This document shows positions 5,088 to 5,408 of a DNA stretch of 5,408 nt, piece by piece. The stretch covers positions 1-5,408 of the forward strand of contig JAUWHC010000219.1 in assembly GCA_030606095.1 (NCBI GenBank), in the 5' to 3' direction. A program made the translations under genes and the position numbers. Source of the stretch: Promethearchaeota archaeon. Lineage in GTDB: Archaea; Asgardarchaeota; Lokiarchaeia; Sigyniarchaeales; SOKP01. The notes beneath the pieces are model-generated. The model saw nothing but the letters and a program-made list of their open reading frames with translations. It made no database searches and was not told where the DNA came from. Position 1 is the stretch's first letter, and every line of letters begins with the position of its first letter.

Positions 5088-5408
5088 TTACTCTATTTTA
5101 TCTATTAATCCATTTAATTGTGCCATCATATATTTGCATTTATCACCGCACCCTTCTTCCAGCGTTGGAGAATGTTCTTCGCTATCGAAATCGATCGGTA
5201 ATATAAAATCTTTAGCAATCTCACTAACTAATTCCATCGAGACTGACTGGACATCGGGATTATTTCTAAAATGGTAATTTACGATATTATCTAATTTATC
5301 CAGTTTAGAACTCGCAAGTAAAATTAAAATGTTATGTTTACCGCTTAATCTAAAAGCGTTCAACATGAAAGGACAAAATTTTGCCATATCAAGTATTACA
5401 TTCGGGCG
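5088..5408 (-). CDS. Lrp/AsnC-family regulator, C-terminal part (5' end beyond window)
   Basis: The frame is open from the TAA at 5088-5090 to the window edge, giving 106 residues; a Met at 5385-5387 is internal, because the seven residues before it (RPNVILD) continue the alignment to the neighbour. The visible part corresponds to residue 82 onward of the 4497-5066 protein and aligns through CPF, AF-x2-SG, a hydrophobic strand, FR-x2-P-x-V, and F-x2-PIDF with no gap. Identity is about two in five by eye. It also has a matching tail motif, CGDKC, in place of CGPDC. It is thus a RAM-type sensor domain with the same unusual tail; the DNA-binding half should lie about 245 bp beyond the edge. The two genes converge with only 21 bp between their stop codons, an arrangement expected from an inverted duplication or from rearrangement of older paralogues. 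No terminator is clear in the gap. Confidence 0.85.
   Translation of the reverse strand, partial: RPNVILDMAKFCPFMLNAFRLSGKHNILILLASSKLDKLDNIVNYHFRNNPDVQSVSMELVSEIAKDFILPIDFDSEEHSPTLEEGCGDKCKYMMAQLNGLIDKIE

Noticed and set aside
1..5408. CRISPR arrays, tRNA or rRNA genes, insertion sequences or a defence island
   Set aside because: I saw no regularly spaced repeats, cloverleaf-like sequence, transposase or nuclease signatures. The VOC, dtdA, ZIP-like and Lrp genes look like ordinary chromosomal content.

Overview
The window looks like chromosomal DNA from an Asgard-type archaeon, probably of a low-GC lineage such as the Lokiarchaeia or Heimdallarchaeia. Four things point this way. The DNA is very AT-rich. 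It carries a Rab/Ras-like small GTPase with a cysteine-rich C-terminal tail. It carries an archaeal/plant-type D-aminoacyl-tRNA deacylase (DtdA/DTD2) and Lrp/AsnC regulators. Several genes have archaeal TATA boxes about 24-27 nt before the start codon and no clear Shine-Dalgarno sequence, which implies leaderless mRNAs. The lineage is an inference; no ribosomal RNA or marker gene is present.

Layout: (1) On the minus strand, a small VOC-fold protein (865-1248, TTG start) is followed 38 nt downstream by an atypical small GTPase (41-826). (2) A 186-bp divergent promoter region (1249-1434) holds TATA elements for both directions and a perfect 8-bp inverted repeat around the rightward one. (3) An unrecognised 287-residue protein with a probable winged-helix segment (1435-2298, plus) converges on dtdA (minus), whose conserved N-terminus extends upstream of its first ATG to about 3239. 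(4) A second divergent promoter region leads rightward to an eight-helix ZIP-like membrane protein with a long charged loop (3358-4320). (5) An AT-rich gap of 176 bp with short repeats precedes an Lrp/AsnC-family regulator (4497-5066). (6) A second, clearly paralogous Lrp/AsnC gene converges on it from the right (5088 to the window edge, 5' end missing).

The genes do not form an obvious pathway or a recognisable defence or mobile system; most appear to be transcribed singly. The points most worth following are the GTPase with several altered nucleotide-binding or catalytic positions plus a four-cysteine tail, the probable non-ATG start of dtdA, the convergent Lrp paralogues with a shared CG-x2-C tail, and the promoter-spanning inverted repeat. 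DtdA acts on D-aminoacyl-tRNA, and in archaea and plants it has been linked to aldehyde-damaged D-aminoacyl-tRNA. The VOC fold includes glyoxalases. A shared aldehyde theme is therefore conceivable, but nothing in the gene arrangement proves it.
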